A stretch of DNA of 31,123 nt from an uncultured Chitinophagales bacterium (GCA_946886475.1 CAMPIQ010000026.1:1-31123); one strand, 5' to 3'; positions 7,703 to 16,948 are shown, numbered from the stretch's first letter. Program-made: numbers and translations. The notes: generated by a model not told the origin, from the sequence alone.

Positions 7703-8632
7703 ATGAAAAAAGTTTTGATCCTCTTACTACTAGCCTGCACTTTTCATGTAAATGCCCAAAACGTTGTGGGATACTGGTATGGCACCGCCAATGTAAGCAC
7801 AAGCGGACCTGCTAATAATTACCTCGTTGAACTGATATTAAGGCAAAATAAGACCTCGGTGCAGGCCATCATGAACTACTATTTTAAAAACACTTTCCGC
7901 AGCATCAGGCTCAATGGCGATTATAATTCCGTAACCCGCGAGCTTTCACTTTACAATATTTCAATTCCATATTTTGGCAGTACAGAAAATATGGAAGTGG
8001 ATTGCGCTATGGATTTTAAAGCAACACACAGGGTATCGCGGGCAGGATCTAACCTGGTGGGAAGGTTTATAGGAAAAGACGCTTATAAATACACCTGTCC
8101 CGATATAGTTTTTGATTTAAAGCTGAATCAGGATGCAGGTGACCTGGATTCTGTTTTAATTGCGCTGAAAAATTTCAAGGAAACCTTCCAGGTATGGAGC
8201 CCGACGGCAACCGATACCCTGGTGTCGGCCGTGGTGCAGCAAAGAACTATTCAGAATCCTGTTGTGAACCAGGAATTCCGGGAGCGTGAGAAAGTGGTTC
8301 AAAACGAGATCGAAGTATTAACGGATTCCATCCAGGTGGACCTTTATGATAACGGTGAGATTGATGGGGATTCCATTTCCGTTTTCTTCAATGAGCAATT
8401 GATGGCTGCCAATCTCAAATTAAGTACAAGGTCTATACAATTAAATATTAAACTCGATACCACCAGGGAATACAATGAGCTTTCCATGTTTGCCAACAAC
8501 CTTGGATCCATCCCGCCTAATACTGCGCTTATGCTGGTGTATGATGGAAAGAAAAGATACGAGATACGGCTGTCGAGCAGTCTGGAGAAAAATGCTGTGC
8601 TCAGGATAAAGAGAAAGAAGAAGATTGAATAA
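7703..8632 (+). CDS. Secreted protein of unknown function
   Basis: A 309-residue protein with a clear signal peptide (MKKVLILLLLACTFHVNA, probable cleavage before Q19). The N-terminal half (about residues 20-140) reads like a lipocalin-type beta-barrel: VVGYWYGTANVS, then alternating strands. The C-terminal half (about residues 205-300) has the repeated Bacteroidota pattern DSIQVDLYDNGEIDGDSISV, later SIPPNTALMLVYDGKKRYEI. I recognise this pattern from other secreted proteins of the phylum but have no function for it. Residues 195-205 (REREKVVQNE) form a charged linker. The end is very basic (RIKRKKKIE). It is probably cotranscribed with smpB, though a functional link is unlikely. Its last 32 bases overlap the convergent four-helix-bundle gene. 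Confidence 0.8.
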   Translation: MKKVLILLLLACTFHVNAQNVVGYWYGTANVSTSGPANNYLVELILRQNKTSVQAIMNYYFKNTFRSIRLNGDYNSVTRELSLYNISIPYFGSTENMEVDCAMDFKATHRVSRAGSNLVGRFIGKDAYKYTCPDIVFDLKLNQDAGDLDSVLIALKNFKETFQVWSPTATDTLVSAVVQQRTIQNPVVNQEFREREKVVQNEIEVLTDSIQVDLYDNGEIDGDSISVFFNEQLMAANLKLSTRSIQLNIKLDTTREYNELSMFANNLGSIPPNTALMLVYDGKKRYEIRLSSSLEKNAVLRIKRKKKIE

Positions 8633-8867
8633 GCAGTTGAAGGTTTCCCCTTAACTTTTTGAACGCCACCTTCATTTTATGAATAAAATCATTTCTGCTT
8701 TCACCCGCCTGTGCTTCCCCATAGTGTAAAGCCGGTGCAATTCCACTTTTGATTATCTGATTCGATATATGATTAGCTGCCTGGCTGGCTGGTAATATTT
8801 CAGACAATTTAATAATGTTCACCGCAAAATTGATTCGCCTTTCTTCCAAATTAAAGGCCTGATTCAT
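8601..8867 (-). CDS. Four-helix-bundle protein (23S rRNA intervening-sequence family), C-terminally shortened
   Basis: The 88-residue product matches the N-terminal two thirds of the four-helix-bundle family (PF05635, first known from proteins encoded in 23S rRNA intervening sequences). The usual signature is present: NLEERRINFAVNIIKLSEIL, SNQIIKSGIAPALHYGEAQA and ESRNDFIHKMKVAFKKLR. Family members are normally about 115-130 residues, with a fourth helix after the KELR region. Here the sequence turns into LLIQSSSFSLS and stops inside the 3' end of the convergent secreted-protein gene, so that last helix is missing. It may be a decaying remnant or a shortened functional form. The function of stand-alone members is unknown; they form pentamers in solved structures. 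Confidence 0.65.
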   Translation of the reverse strand: MNQAFNLEERRINFAVNIIKLSEILPASQAANHISNQIIKSGIAPALHYGEAQAGESRNDFIHKMKVAFKKLRGNLQLLIQSSSFSLS

Positions 8868-8899
8868 TTATTTAAGTTAGCGTAGGCTGAATAAAGAAA

Positions 8900-8937
8900 A
8901 ACAGGAAAAAATCATCAAACAATGTTTTTTTCCTGTT
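8900..8937 (-). terminator. Terminator-like hairpin after the parC unit
   Basis: AACAGGAAAAAA (8900-8911) pairs with TTTTTTCCTGTT (8926-8937) around a 14-base loop. Read on the minus strand, the second arm ends in T-rich sequence (TTTTTCTTTATTC), the order expected of an intrinsic terminator. It lies about 80 bases past the parC stop and before the four-helix-bundle gene. Confidence 0.6.
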
Positions 8938-9018
8938 CAAATTTTAAAAAAAATATAAGCACTACTTCAAAACTCACTATTCCCTGCTCCTTGTTGAATA
9001 TTCTACCCCCTCCTCTCT

Positions 9019-11532
9019 CTAAAACAACTCCGATTGTTTTGCACCTTCCTTTGCCTCCCACTCCATCATCACCGTTTTGTTATAATCAACCAGTTTGGCT
9101 CCCACCGCTTTCCATCCCATAACATCTACGGTTTTTGCGATCTTGAATTTGGCTTTTCTCACCTGGGCGCCTTTACCTGAGTTTACAATGAGAATGGGCT
9201 CTTCTTCCGTGGAAACGGCTTCGAGAATATTGTTTTTTCCTTCCTTTATAAAACTGAACCTGCTTTTCAGGGTGGTGGTTTCTATTTTGAATCTTTTCAC
9301 ATTATACTGCAGTTTATCATGATCAAGGTATACGGCGGTCACCACTCTTTCCGGATCAAATTTTTCAATCAGCATAACCTCTTCCGGATTGAAACGCTGT
9401 GTGAGTTCCTGATCCGTGATCTCATAGGTGCCCTCGGTATGGATCACGAGAACTTTATCTTCCGCATCAAAGTCTCCCAATTCAATACCCTTGCCATCAT
9501 GATTCAGTCTTCCGAACTTATCATCAAACCAGAGTTTGATGCTTCCCAAAGTGGCTACACCTGCTTCTTTGAATTTTACATTCCGCACCGGATATTTTGT
9601 TACCTGGTTGCCCATGCTTCCGCGGCTCTTGATCTCCAGTTCTTCAAAATAAAATTCAAACTCTTTATTACGTGCGGAACAGTTAGGGCTTAGAATAACT
9701 CTTACTACTTCCGCCTCACCATTTGGATTTACAGACAGGTAATGCACTTTACTTTTATCATGGCCTTTGGTAAGGTCATATTCCTTATCGCGGGTTACAC
9801 CTGTTACATTGAAACGTTTAGCATATGCCACACCCGAAGCTCCATCGGTATAGATCATATTATAGGTTGTTCTCTCGTCACCCTTTCTGAAAACGGCTGC
9901 ATATAAAATGTCCTTTCCAATAAATACCTTGTCCTGTACTTTCACCACCTTCATCATTCCCCGCCTGGTGAAGGCAATGACATCATCAAGGTCAGAACAT
10001 TCCAAAAGGAATTCATCTTTCTTTAAGGATGTTCCAATAAAACCTTCATCCCTGTTTATATATAACCTGGTATTGGCTATGGCCACCTGTTTGGCTTCTA
10101 TCACTTCAAAAACCTTGATCTCGGTCTTCCTTTCCTTACCCTTACCATATTTTTTCAGCAAATTTTCAAAATAGGCAATGGCATAATCATTCAAATTGGC
10201 CAGGTCGTGTTTTACCTGTTTGATCTGGGCTTCCAGATCTTTTATCTGCGCATTGAGTTCATCAATATCCAGCCTGTAAATGCGGCGAACGGGTTTCTCA
10301 GTCAGCTTTAAAATATCTTCCCTGGATATCTCTCTTTTAAGTTTGGGCTTGAACGGACCAAAGGCTTTATCAATTGACTGGATCACCTTGTCCCAGGTTT
10401 CATGCTTTTTTTCCAGTTCTTTATAGATCTTTTCTTCAAAGAATATTTTTTCAAGGGAAGTATAATGCCATTTTTCCTGGAGCTCACTTAATTTAATTTC
10501 AAGCTCACGCTGTAAAAGGTTTTTGGTATTGTCGGCCGAAACCTTCAACAACTCATTTACACTTACGAAATGAGGTTTTTGATTTATAATGACACAGGTA
10601 TTGGGAGAAACAGACACTTCACAATCCGTGAACTTATATAAAGCATCTATTGTAATGTCGGGTGAAATACCAGGAGCCAGGTCCACCTGTATCTCCACTT
10701 CTGCAGCTGTGTTGTCTACAACTTTTTTGATCTTTATCTTTCCCGAATCATTGGCCTTTACAATACTATCCATCAGCCCGGAAGTAGTTACGCCATAAGG
10801 AACGCTTTTAATGGCCAGTGTTTTTTTATCTACTTCTTCAATATGGGCTCTTACTTTTACCCTGCCTCCACGCATACCCTGGTTATAATCGGAAACATCT
10901 GCCATGGCACCATTTGGAAAATCAGGATAAAGATCAAATTTCTTTCCTTTAAGGTATTTTATTGATGCTTCGCAAAGCTCACAAAAATTATGTGGCAGTA
11001 TCTTGGTTGCCAGCCCTACGGCAATACCATCGGCACCCTGTGCCAGTAATAATGGGAACTTAACGGGTAAGGTTACCGGTTCATTTTTTCTGCCATCATA
11101 ACTCAGCTGCCAGTTGGTGGTTTTTGGGTTGAATACCACTTCCAGTGCAAACTTGCTCAAACGGCCTTCAATGTAACGGGCGGCTGCAGCATCATCACCG
11201 GTACGTGTATCACCCCAGTTTCCCTGGGTATCTATCAAAAGGTCCTTCTGACCCATATTTACCAAAGCATCGCCAATGGAAGCATCACCATGTGGGTGGT
11301 ACTGCATGGTTTGCCCGATTACATTGGCTACTTTATTAAAGCGTCCGTCGTCCATTTCCTTCATGGCATGCAGGATCCTTCTTTGCACGGGCTTTAAACC
11401 GTCTTCAACAGAGGGCACTGCACGTTCCAGTATCACATAGGAAGCATAATCAAGGAACCATGTTTTATATTGACCATTGATACCATGATCGGTTTGAACG
11501 TGTTCGTAATTCTTATTTTTAGAAGTGCTCAT
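9019..11532 (-). CDS. parC: DNA topoisomerase IV subunit A (GyrA/ParC family)
   Basis: This is the DNA-cleaving subunit of a type IIA topoisomerase, which with ParE decatenates daughter chromosomes. The 837-residue protein has the winged-helix start (KPVQRRILHAMKEM) and the catalytic tyrosine at Y120 in AAARYIEGRL. Next come the tower and a coiled-coil region (about residues 420-470, LNAQIKDLEAQIKQVKHDL), and a degenerate beta-propeller C-terminal domain. I call it ParC rather than GyrA because I do not find a convincing GyrA box (QRRGGKG). It is also in the same unit as parE, and the form YHPHGDASIGDALV is typical of Bacteroidota ParC. At the position of E. coli GyrA Ser83 it carries Ala84, while Asp88 is kept. 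It begins 14 bases after the serine hydrolase gene and is the last gene of the unit. Confidence 0.93.
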   Translation of the reverse strand: MSTSKNKNYEHVQTDHGINGQYKTWFLDYASYVILERAVPSVEDGLKPVQRRILHAMKEMDDGRFNKVANVIGQTMQYHPHGDASIGDALVNMGQKDLLIDTQGNWGDTRTGDDAAAARYIEGRLSKFALEVVFNPKTTNWQLSYDGRKNEPVTLPVKFPLLLAQGADGIAVGLATKILPHNFCELCEASIKYLKGKKFDLYPDFPNGAMADVSDYNQGMRGGRVKVRAHIEEVDKKTLAIKSVPYGVTTSGLMDSIVKANDSGKIKIKKVVDNTAAEVEIQVDLAPGISPDITIDALYKFTDCEVSVSPNTCVIINQKPHFVSVNELLKVSADNTKNLLQRELEIKLSELQEKWHYTSLEKIFFEEKIYKELEKKHETWDKVIQSIDKAFGPFKPKLKREISREDILKLTEKPVRRIYRLDIDELNAQIKDLEAQIKQVKHDLANLNDYAIAYFENLLKKYGKGKERKTEIKVFEVIEAKQVAIANTRLYINRDEGFIGTSLKKDEFLLECSDLDDVIAFTRRGMMKVVKVQDKVFIGKDILYAAVFRKGDERTTYNMIYTDGASGVAYAKRFNVTGVTRDKEYDLTKGHDKSKVHYLSVNPNGEAEVVRVILSPNCSARNKEFEFYFEELEIKSRGSMGNQVTKYPVRNVKFKEAGVATLGSIKLWFDDKFGRLNHDGKGIELGDFDAEDKVLVIHTEGTYEITDQELTQRFNPEEVMLIEKFDPERVVTAVYLDHDKLQYNVKRFKIETTTLKSRFSFIKEGKNNILEAVSTEEEPILIVNSGKGAQVRKAKFKIAKTVDVMGWKAVGAKLVDYNKTVMMEWEAKEGAKQSELF

Positions 11533-11546
11533 TTATTTAAGTGTAA

Positions 11547-12890
11547 TTATTCCTGGTTAATTCTTTTTCCACTAGCCTGCTGGCCATTCTGATGTAAAAC
11601 CAAACCATTCACATGACCTTTTTCATCTCTTACAAATTCAATTTTGGCCTCCACCACTTTAAGGAAGAAAAGATTTTCCTTTTCTGCAAACAGCTCCACT
11701 GCCGCCTGCCCTGTGGCTTGTGCCAGAAGTTTGCCATTATCCATTTTTATGGTGATATTAAAACCAGGTGCTATCTGATATTCGCCAACATATTGTTTTA
11801 ATATAGATTCCCCTATCATGATCCCTTCTTTTTCTCTGGGCAGTTCATATGTTTCACCTAATGCAACCGCCGAAAGCGTTTCAGCCATCTTTACAATACT
11901 GCGCGAACTGGTATTATCAAGAACTATCACGGTAAGTTCCTGCAACGGAAAACGAAGTATGTATGAAGTATAGCCATGAATACCTCCTGAATGGGAAGTG
12001 ACAGGCAAATTGTACAGGCTGTCGATAAACCAGCCATAACCATAGCTATTTTTGAATGGAGTAAAAACCGCTTTCCAAGATTCAGGCTTAAGTATCCTGT
12101 TTGAATAGATGGCCCTTTCCCATTTATAAAGGTCGCCGATGGTACTGTAAAGAGCACCCGCAGCATACGAAAGTGTGGAATCTACAACCGGTGCTTTTAC
12201 AATTCCGGGCTGAAGTGTAAAATATCCTTTTGTTTTATCCGGATGATCGAGATGGGTAAAATTGAAACCGCTGTTGCGCATGCCCAGGGGATCAAGAATT
12301 CTTTCCCTGACAACCATTTCATAAGGCTTGCTTTCAATTTTTTGAATGATATAGCCAAGTAAAGAATAAGCGGTATTACTGTAATTCCATTTGGTGCCGG
12401 GATCAAAATCAGGTTTGTATGTTTTAAATATATGCAGAAGTTCTTCCTGGGTGTAAGACCTGGAAACATCATTATTCATGATAACTGAATCATCTGTATA
12501 GTTATGCAATCCCGAAGTGTGGGTAAGCAGGTGTTCAATAGTGATGCTGTTACCATTGGGAAAGCCTGGAAAATATTGCTCCAGTGATTGATCCAGCTTC
12601 AACTTATTCTCCTGCTTTAACTGCATAATCACCGCAGCCGTGAATTGTTTGGTTATGGAACCGATCTGGAAAATGCTGTTCGCATCATTGGCCAGCTTTT
12701 GCTCAGCATTCCTGTAACCAAAACCATGCTCATACATCACCCTTCCTTTTTGCGCTACAAGCACAGAGCCATTAAATTTTTTCTGTGATACAAAAGCATT
12801 CATTACCTGATCCATCTTTTCCTCAATGGATTGCGCCGTTAACTGAACACAAATACCGGCAACAAAAAAGAACAGTAAACATTTTTTCAT
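11547..12890 (-). CDS. Secreted serine hydrolase, beta-lactamase (class C) family
   Basis: A 447-residue exported protein with signal peptide MKKCLLFFFVAGICVQLTAQ. It belongs to the PF00144 family, which holds class C beta-lactamases, D-alanyl-D-alanine carboxypeptidases and esterases. All three catalytic motifs are present: S78-I-T-K81 (SxxK with the nucleophile), Y170-S-N172, and H300-S-G-G303 in the position of the third KTG-like motif (HxG type). The HxG rather than KTG motif fits peptidases or esterases better than true beta-lactamases, so antibiotic resistance should not be assumed. A small C-terminal beta-rich domain (about residues 355-447, YVGEYQIAPGFNITIKMDNG) follows. Its ATG overlaps the stop of the DUF1835 gene in an ATGA arrangement, which suggests translational coupling. 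Confidence 0.88.
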   Translation of the reverse strand: MKKCLLFFFVAGICVQLTAQSIEEKMDQVMNAFVSQKKFNGSVLVAQKGRVMYEHGFGYRNAEQKLANDANSIFQIGSITKQFTAAVIMQLKQENKLKLDQSLEQYFPGFPNGNSITIEHLLTHTSGLHNYTDDSVIMNNDVSRSYTQEELLHIFKTYKPDFDPGTKWNYSNTAYSLLGYIIQKIESKPYEMVVRERILDPLGMRNSGFNFTHLDHPDKTKGYFTLQPGIVKAPVVDSTLSYAAGALYSTIGDLYKWERAIYSNRILKPESWKAVFTPFKNSYGYGWFIDSLYNLPVTSHSGGIHGYTSYILRFPLQELTVIVLDNTSSRSIVKMAETLSAVALGETYELPREKEGIMIGESILKQYVGEYQIAPGFNITIKMDNGKLLAQATGQAAVELFAEKENLFFLKVVEAKIEFVRDEKGHVNGLVLHQNGQQASGKRINQE

Positions 12891-13738
12891 ATAGCCTGGT
12901 TGTTATTTTCAATACTTTCTTCCTCCATGGACCTCACTCTCACTTCAAAATCTTTCCAACCTTTAGAAGGATCCCCGTTCATGGAGAGCTTTTCCTTTTC
13001 AGTGAGGTGTCTTATCCTCCATAATATGTATACATCACCCGTCTTTAATTTCATTTTGTTCAAAATATTATGCATAGCGCGGTGTCCTTTCTGCCATTCG
13101 GAAGTAAGTGCATTCATAATGTCCTTATCATAGAAATCCTCATCGCGGCTTGCAATTTTTTTTCCGCCTTCCAGGATCCTTACCATGCTGTTCTCATTAC
13201 AAAGTCTTTTCCACTCATCCGGGTCAATTTCAAATTCGCTAAGCGTAACCTTACGGTTTAATTTTTTGGCTTTCAGAAATTCTTTGGGCTGTATCTCATG
13301 TAGCACAGTGGGATAAAAAATATGTCCCTTTTCATTGATGAAGGGAAGATTATTAAAATACAGAACCACTATCCTGCCCTGATAATCCTTTAATTGGGAT
13401 ATCAGCCAGTAATAGCCACATACATCATGCTGATTCTGTCCCATCCATATCCACAATTCCTCCTGTTCATTTTCATCCAGTGCCTTCTTCAGATTATGTA
13501 CGGCCAGGCGGTCATCAACAAGGTTCATCAGCTGACCGGTATTGTAAGGAGAGCCTTCTATCAGCATTTTCCACCAGTCCTTCCTTTGCTGGTATCCTTC
13601 CGTTTCATAAATATTATCAACAGGGCCAACCGCATAGTCATCCCTGATAACTGTGATCGCTCCCTGAAGGGTTTCATCCAGTTCGATCGCTTTTTTTAAC
13701 ACCTCTGTATCTGCTTCCTGGAATACCGTATGTATCAT
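12887..13738 (-). CDS. DUF1835 domain-containing protein
   Basis: A 283-residue soluble protein. The N-terminal half (about residues 1-120) matches DUF1835: TLQGAITVIRDDYAVGPVDN, then the W-rich stretch LWIWMGQNQHDVCGYYWLIS. The rest (about residues 170-265, including FEIDPDEWKRLCNENSMVRI) looks like the DUF3658 region that usually follows. No signal peptide or membrane segment is seen. The biochemical role is unknown; the family occurs in both Bacteroidota and Firmicutes. It sits inside the parE-to-parC unit, 102 bases after the methyltransferase gene. Its TGA overlaps the ATG of the serine hydrolase gene, so the two proteins are likely made together although one is cytoplasmic and the other exported. 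Confidence 0.8.
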   Translation of the reverse strand: MIHTVFQEADTEVLKKAIELDETLQGAITVIRDDYAVGPVDNIYETEGYQQRKDWWKMLIEGSPYNTGQLMNLVDDRLAVHNLKKALDENEQEELWIWMGQNQHDVCGYYWLISQLKDYQGRIVVLYFNNLPFINEKGHIFYPTVLHEIQPKEFLKAKKLNRKVTLSEFEIDPDEWKRLCNENSMVRILEGGKKIASRDEDFYDKDIMNALTSEWQKGHRAMHNILNKMKLKTGDVYILWRIRHLTEKEKLSMNGDPSKGWKDFEVRVRSMEEESIENNNQAI

Positions 13739-13840
13739 AATCTGAAATTGTTTATATATTATTTAGCTACAGGCTATAGGCCAACTGGCTTACACTTTTG
13801 CTGTTTCCCATTACGTAAAAAACTATTACCCTGATTTATA

Positions 13841-14578
13841 TTACTCCATCTTCCGGTTTCCGATCTTTACTGCCACAAACAAATAATTATTGGCAGCGCC
13901 GATCACTTCATAATCAACATAAAAAGATTCTGTGAAGATCTTGAATGCAAGAAATTCGTGACGGGGTACTGCAAATTCATCAAACAACAATATGTCGCCT
14001 GGTTTCAAAAAACGGTAAAACTGTGTCAGGGTAAATAATGCCGAACTGAACAGGTCTGAATCAATATGAATGAGTTTTCGATTTTTGTTATCGTATTGTT
14101 CAAGAAATGGAATGAGGGTATCCTGGAAAAGGCCTTTATAAAAACTGGCTCTTACATCAGTAATGCCAAGCGATTCCAGCGCATAGGCCATGGAACCCTT
14201 TTCAAATGCACCCCATTTTTCCGGCAGGCCTTCAAAGGTGTCAAAGCCAAAGAACCGTGAAGCCTGGTTCTGGTTTTTTTCCAGCCACCATTTAAATGAA
14301 TAACCGCCGGCCACACCAAATTCAAAATAATCAAGGTCTGACTGGTGGAGGCCTTCCTGTTTTGTGATGGCTTCATATAAAAGATAACGCCGGTTATAAT
14401 CCCATGTTTCCTGGTAAAAATCATTATAACCTTTTACGGGATGCTGCTTTCGCCAGTCCGACATCTCACCCATGTTCAGCGCATTGGCAAGAGAGCCGCT
14501 AACAGGACCTGTAAGTTTATGCAGGTTCCATTTCATGAATAAAGACTTTGCCTTCCTGATGGCATCTAATTTTTTCAA
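13841..14578 (-). CDS. TylF/MycF-like class I SAM-dependent methyltransferase
   Basis: A 245-residue protein similar to the macrocin O-methyltransferase (TylF) family. Motif I is YFEFGVAGGYSFKWW (about residues 84-98), the SAM-binding loop. FFGFDTFEGLPEKWG (109-123) carries the acidic D113 expected to hold the ribose or metal. LIHIDSDLFSSALFTL (169-184) and DILLFDEF (195-202) supply the paired Asp residues that bind Mg2+ in TylF and MycF. Characterised relatives methylate sugar hydroxyls in antibiotic or glycan pathways, but no sugar-biosynthesis genes surround it here, so the substrate is unknown. The gene starts ten bases after parE ends, so it is almost surely cotranscribed with parE. Confidence 0.83.
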   Translation of the reverse strand: MKKLDAIRKAKSLFMKWNLHKLTGPVSGSLANALNMGEMSDWRKQHPVKGYNDFYQETWDYNRRYLLYEAITKQEGLHQSDLDYFEFGVAGGYSFKWWLEKNQNQASRFFGFDTFEGLPEKWGAFEKGSMAYALESLGITDVRASFYKGLFQDTLIPFLEQYDNKNRKLIHIDSDLFSSALFTLTQFYRFLKPGDILLFDEFAVPRHEFLAFKIFTESFYVDYEVIGAANNYLFVAVKIGNRKME

Positions 14579-14588
14579 GGGAAATATT

Positions 14589-16496
14589 TTAAGCTATTGC
14601 GTCTTCTACAACATCAAGTTCAACCCTGAGGTTATTTATAATAAATTCCTGCCTTTCCTGCGTGTTCTTACCCATATAGTATTCAAGCAGGTGCTGGATA
14701 TGGTCTCCATGTTCCAGGATCACGGGATCCAGACGGATCTCATCTCCGATGAATCTTCCAAATTCATCCGGTGAAATTTCACCAAGCCCTTTGAATCGCG
14801 TGATCTCAGGTTTATTACCCAGTTTTTTTACCGCTGCCTGTTTTTCAGCTTCTGAATAGCAATAAATGGTTTCCTGTTTATTTCTTACCCTGAACAAAGG
14901 CGTTTGCAAAATATACACGTGGTTATTCTTCACCAGGTCAGGGAAAAATTGCAGAAAGAAGGTCATGATCAATAAACGGATGTGCATTCCATCCACATCG
15001 GCATCGGTGGCAATCACGATCCTGTTGTAACGAAGGCCTTCCATGCCTTCTTCAATATTGAGCGCATGTTGCAGGAGGTTGAGCTCCTCATTTTCATACA
15101 CCACCTTTTTACTCAGGCCAAAACAATTGAGTGGCTTTCCACGTAAACTGAACACAGCCTGGGTTTCTACACTTCTTGCCTTGGTAATGGAACCACTGGC
15201 CGAGTCGCCTTCTGTAATGAAAATGGTGGTTTCTTTCTGGATCGCGAAAAATTCCTGTTTATTCTTTGCCGGGGGTTCTTCATTGAAATGCACCCTGCAA
15301 TCCCTAAGCTTTTTATTGTGAAGATTGGCCTTCTTTGCTCTTTCATTGGCCAGTTTCTTTATACCGGCCAGGTCCTTACGTTCCCGTTCACTTTGTTCTA
15401 TTCTTTTTTTAAGGGCATCTGCAACAGTTGGATTTTTGTGCAGGAAATTATCAAGTTCCCTTGAAAGGAAATCAAGGATGAACTGCCGCATGCTCGGCCC
15501 TCCTTCATCAACGTTCACCGAACCCAGTTTGGTTTTGGTTTGTGATTCAAAAACCGGTTCCACCACACGCACTGAAATGGCTGCCACAATACTTGCTCTT
15601 ATATCCGAGGCATCGTAATCTTTTTTGAAATAATCACGGATCACTTTTACGTAAGCTTCACGAAATGCAGCCTGGTGTGTTCCGCCCTGCGTTGTGTGCT
15701 GACCGTTCACGAAAGAATGGTACTCCTCGCCGTAATCATTATTATGCGTAAGCGCCACTTCAATATCCTCGCCTTTCAAATGGATGATGGGATAGCGTAT
15801 GCCATCCGGGTTGGTATCGGCATTGGTCTCCCTTACCAGCAGGTCGAGCAAACCATTTTTACTTACATAGGTCTTGCCATTGAAAATGATCCTCAGGCCT
15901 GCGTTCAGAAAACAATAGTTCCAGATCTGTTTTTCAAGGTACTCCGGTATGAAATGAAAATTTTTGAAAACTGTTTCATCAGGAATAAAGGTTACAAGGG
16001 TTCCATTATCCTCCGAGGTCTTTGTTTCTTTGTGCTCCTTGATCAATACCCCTCTTTCAAATTCCGCTTCTTTTATTTTTCCCTCACGGGCAGAAGCTAC
16101 TTTGAAATAACTGCTGAGCGCATTCACTGCCTTTGTACCCACACCATTCAATCCTACACTTTTCTGGAAAACCTTACTGTCGTACTTGGCACCCGTGTTG
16201 ATCTTGCTGACAACATCAACAACCTTTCCCAGTGGAATACCACGCCCATAGTCGCGGATAATAACCGTTTTTTTGTCGATGGTCACCTCAATGTTCTTAC
16301 CATAACCCATTGTGTATTCATCGATACAGTTATCCAGCACTTCCTTAACCAAAACATAAATTCCATCATCCGGACTCGACCCGTCGCCAAGCTTACCGAT
16401 ATACATTCCCGGACGGAGCCTGATATGCTCTTTCCAATCCAGGCTTTTGATACTTTCTTCCGTGTATTCGAACAGGTTCTTTTTAGTTTCTGCCAT
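14589..16496 (-). CDS. parE: DNA topoisomerase IV subunit B
   Basis: This is the ATPase subunit of topoisomerase IV, 635 residues long. The GHKL fold shows [11 protein letters not shown] (E52, N56), [10 protein letters not shown] (D82, G84, G86) and [14 protein letters not shown]. The transducer domain has [18 protein letters not shown]. GyrB usually has a different form (NNINTxEGGTH), one reason for calling this ParE. The Toprim domain has EGDSASGS (E429) and [10 protein letters not shown] (D498, D500, D502), the metal-binding acidic cluster. The length is in the usual ParE range with no large insert. The first gene of a probable five-gene minus-strand unit, it is followed after ten bases by the methyltransferase. 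The ATG at 16494-16496 gives the standard MAETKKN start. Confidence 0.94.
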   Translation of the reverse strand: MAETKKNLFEYTEESIKSLDWKEHIRLRPGMYIGKLGDGSSPDDGIYVLVKEVLDNCIDEYTMGYGKNIEVTIDKKTVIIRDYGRGIPLGKVVDVVSKINTGAKYDSKVFQKSVGLNGVGTKAVNALSSYFKVASAREGKIKEAEFERGVLIKEHKETKTSEDNGTLVTFIPDETVFKNFHFIPEYLEKQIWNYCFLNAGLRIIFNGKTYVSKNGLLDLLVRETNADTNPDGIRYPIIHLKGEDIEVALTHNNDYGEEYHSFVNGQHTTQGGTHQAAFREAYVKVIRDYFKKDYDASDIRASIVAAISVRVVEPVFESQTKTKLGSVNVDEGGPSMRQFILDFLSRELDNFLHKNPTVADALKKRIEQSERERKDLAGIKKLANERAKKANLHNKKLRDCRVHFNEEPPAKNKQEFFAIQKETTIFITEGDSASGSITKARSVETQAVFSLRGKPLNCFGLSKKVVYENEELNLLQHALNIEEGMEGLRYNRIVIATDADVDGMHIRLLIMTFFLQFFPDLVKNNHVYILQTPLFRVRNKQETIYCYSEAEKQAAVKKLGNKPEITRFKGLGEISPDEFGRFIGDEIRLDPVILEHGDHIQHLLEYYMGKNTQERQEFIINNLRVELDVVEDAIA

Positions 16497-16646
16497 AGGA
16501 TTATAAACCGCTTATTTCAGTAAAATTAAATGATTGAGATAACAGGCATCCCCGATAATGGAAATACCCTGATGCTGACAACAACTTTATTAAAGCTAAG
16601 GCTAAGGATGGTGCTGCAAAAGGGGATTCTGTCACCTCACAGGTCG

Positions 16647-16654
16647 CAAATATA
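16647..16654 (-). promoter_or_regulatory. Candidate -7 promoter box for the parE unit
   Basis: On the minus strand this reads TATATTTG, an exact match to TAnnTTTG, about 150 bases upstream of the parE start. No good TTTG -33 box lies at the expected spacing, and one such match is expected by chance every few kilobases, so this is only tentative. Confidence 0.35.
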
Positions 16655-16936
16655 TGAAAAAAGATAAGTAGCTTTGCTAAATAAATTAGCTTTACCCCGG
16701 TGAAAGAGCATGGTCGTTGGAGAATTTTTAGGTTGATAGACAGGCAGTTATAACATTTTAAAAAAATTAAAGAACGCAGGGTAATTCTGAGTTGAAAACG
16801 CCTAATTTTGGGTCATTCACGGGCACCTATTTAAAGCCCCAATAACCTGAACAACTGGCTCACACTACCCCATTGATTCTACTTACAGCCTTATTAGCTT
16901 ACTAACCCATAAGAAAGTTAATAACCACCCAAAAAC

Positions 16937-16941
16937 GGAGG
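16937..16941 (+). promoter_or_regulatory. Strong Shine-Dalgarno sequence of the small acidic-protein gene
   Basis: GGAGG lies seven bases before the ATG at 16949, the ideal distance. Most genes in this window, and in Bacteroidota generally, have no such site, so it both fixes the start and supports the reality of this short gene. Confidence 0.7.
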
Positions 16942-16948
16942 ATAGAAT

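Larger units (their letters stand above)
16497..16948. other. Intergenic region between parE and the small acidic-protein gene
   Basis: About 450 bases without a supported gene, lying between two divergent genes. It should therefore hold the promoters of both. It contains a candidate -7 box for parE (16647-16654, minus strand), a TAATTTTG match on the + strand (16803-16810) about 140 bases before the small acidic-protein gene, and a weak GCTAA/TTAGC inverted repeat near 16676-16690. No RNA gene is recognised. Confidence 0.6.

Noticed and set aside
9019..11532. Gyrase subunit A
   Set aside because: No convincing GyrA box in the C-terminal domain, and it shares a unit with a ParE-type subunit B.
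11547..12890. True class C beta-lactamase giving antibiotic resistance
   Set aside because: The third motif is HSG rather than KTG and the family is functionally broad, so resistance is not supported.
15675..16523. 282-residue open frame on the + strand
   Set aside because: It lies entirely antisense to parE, whose conserved motifs are unmistakable, and its translation resembles no known protein.
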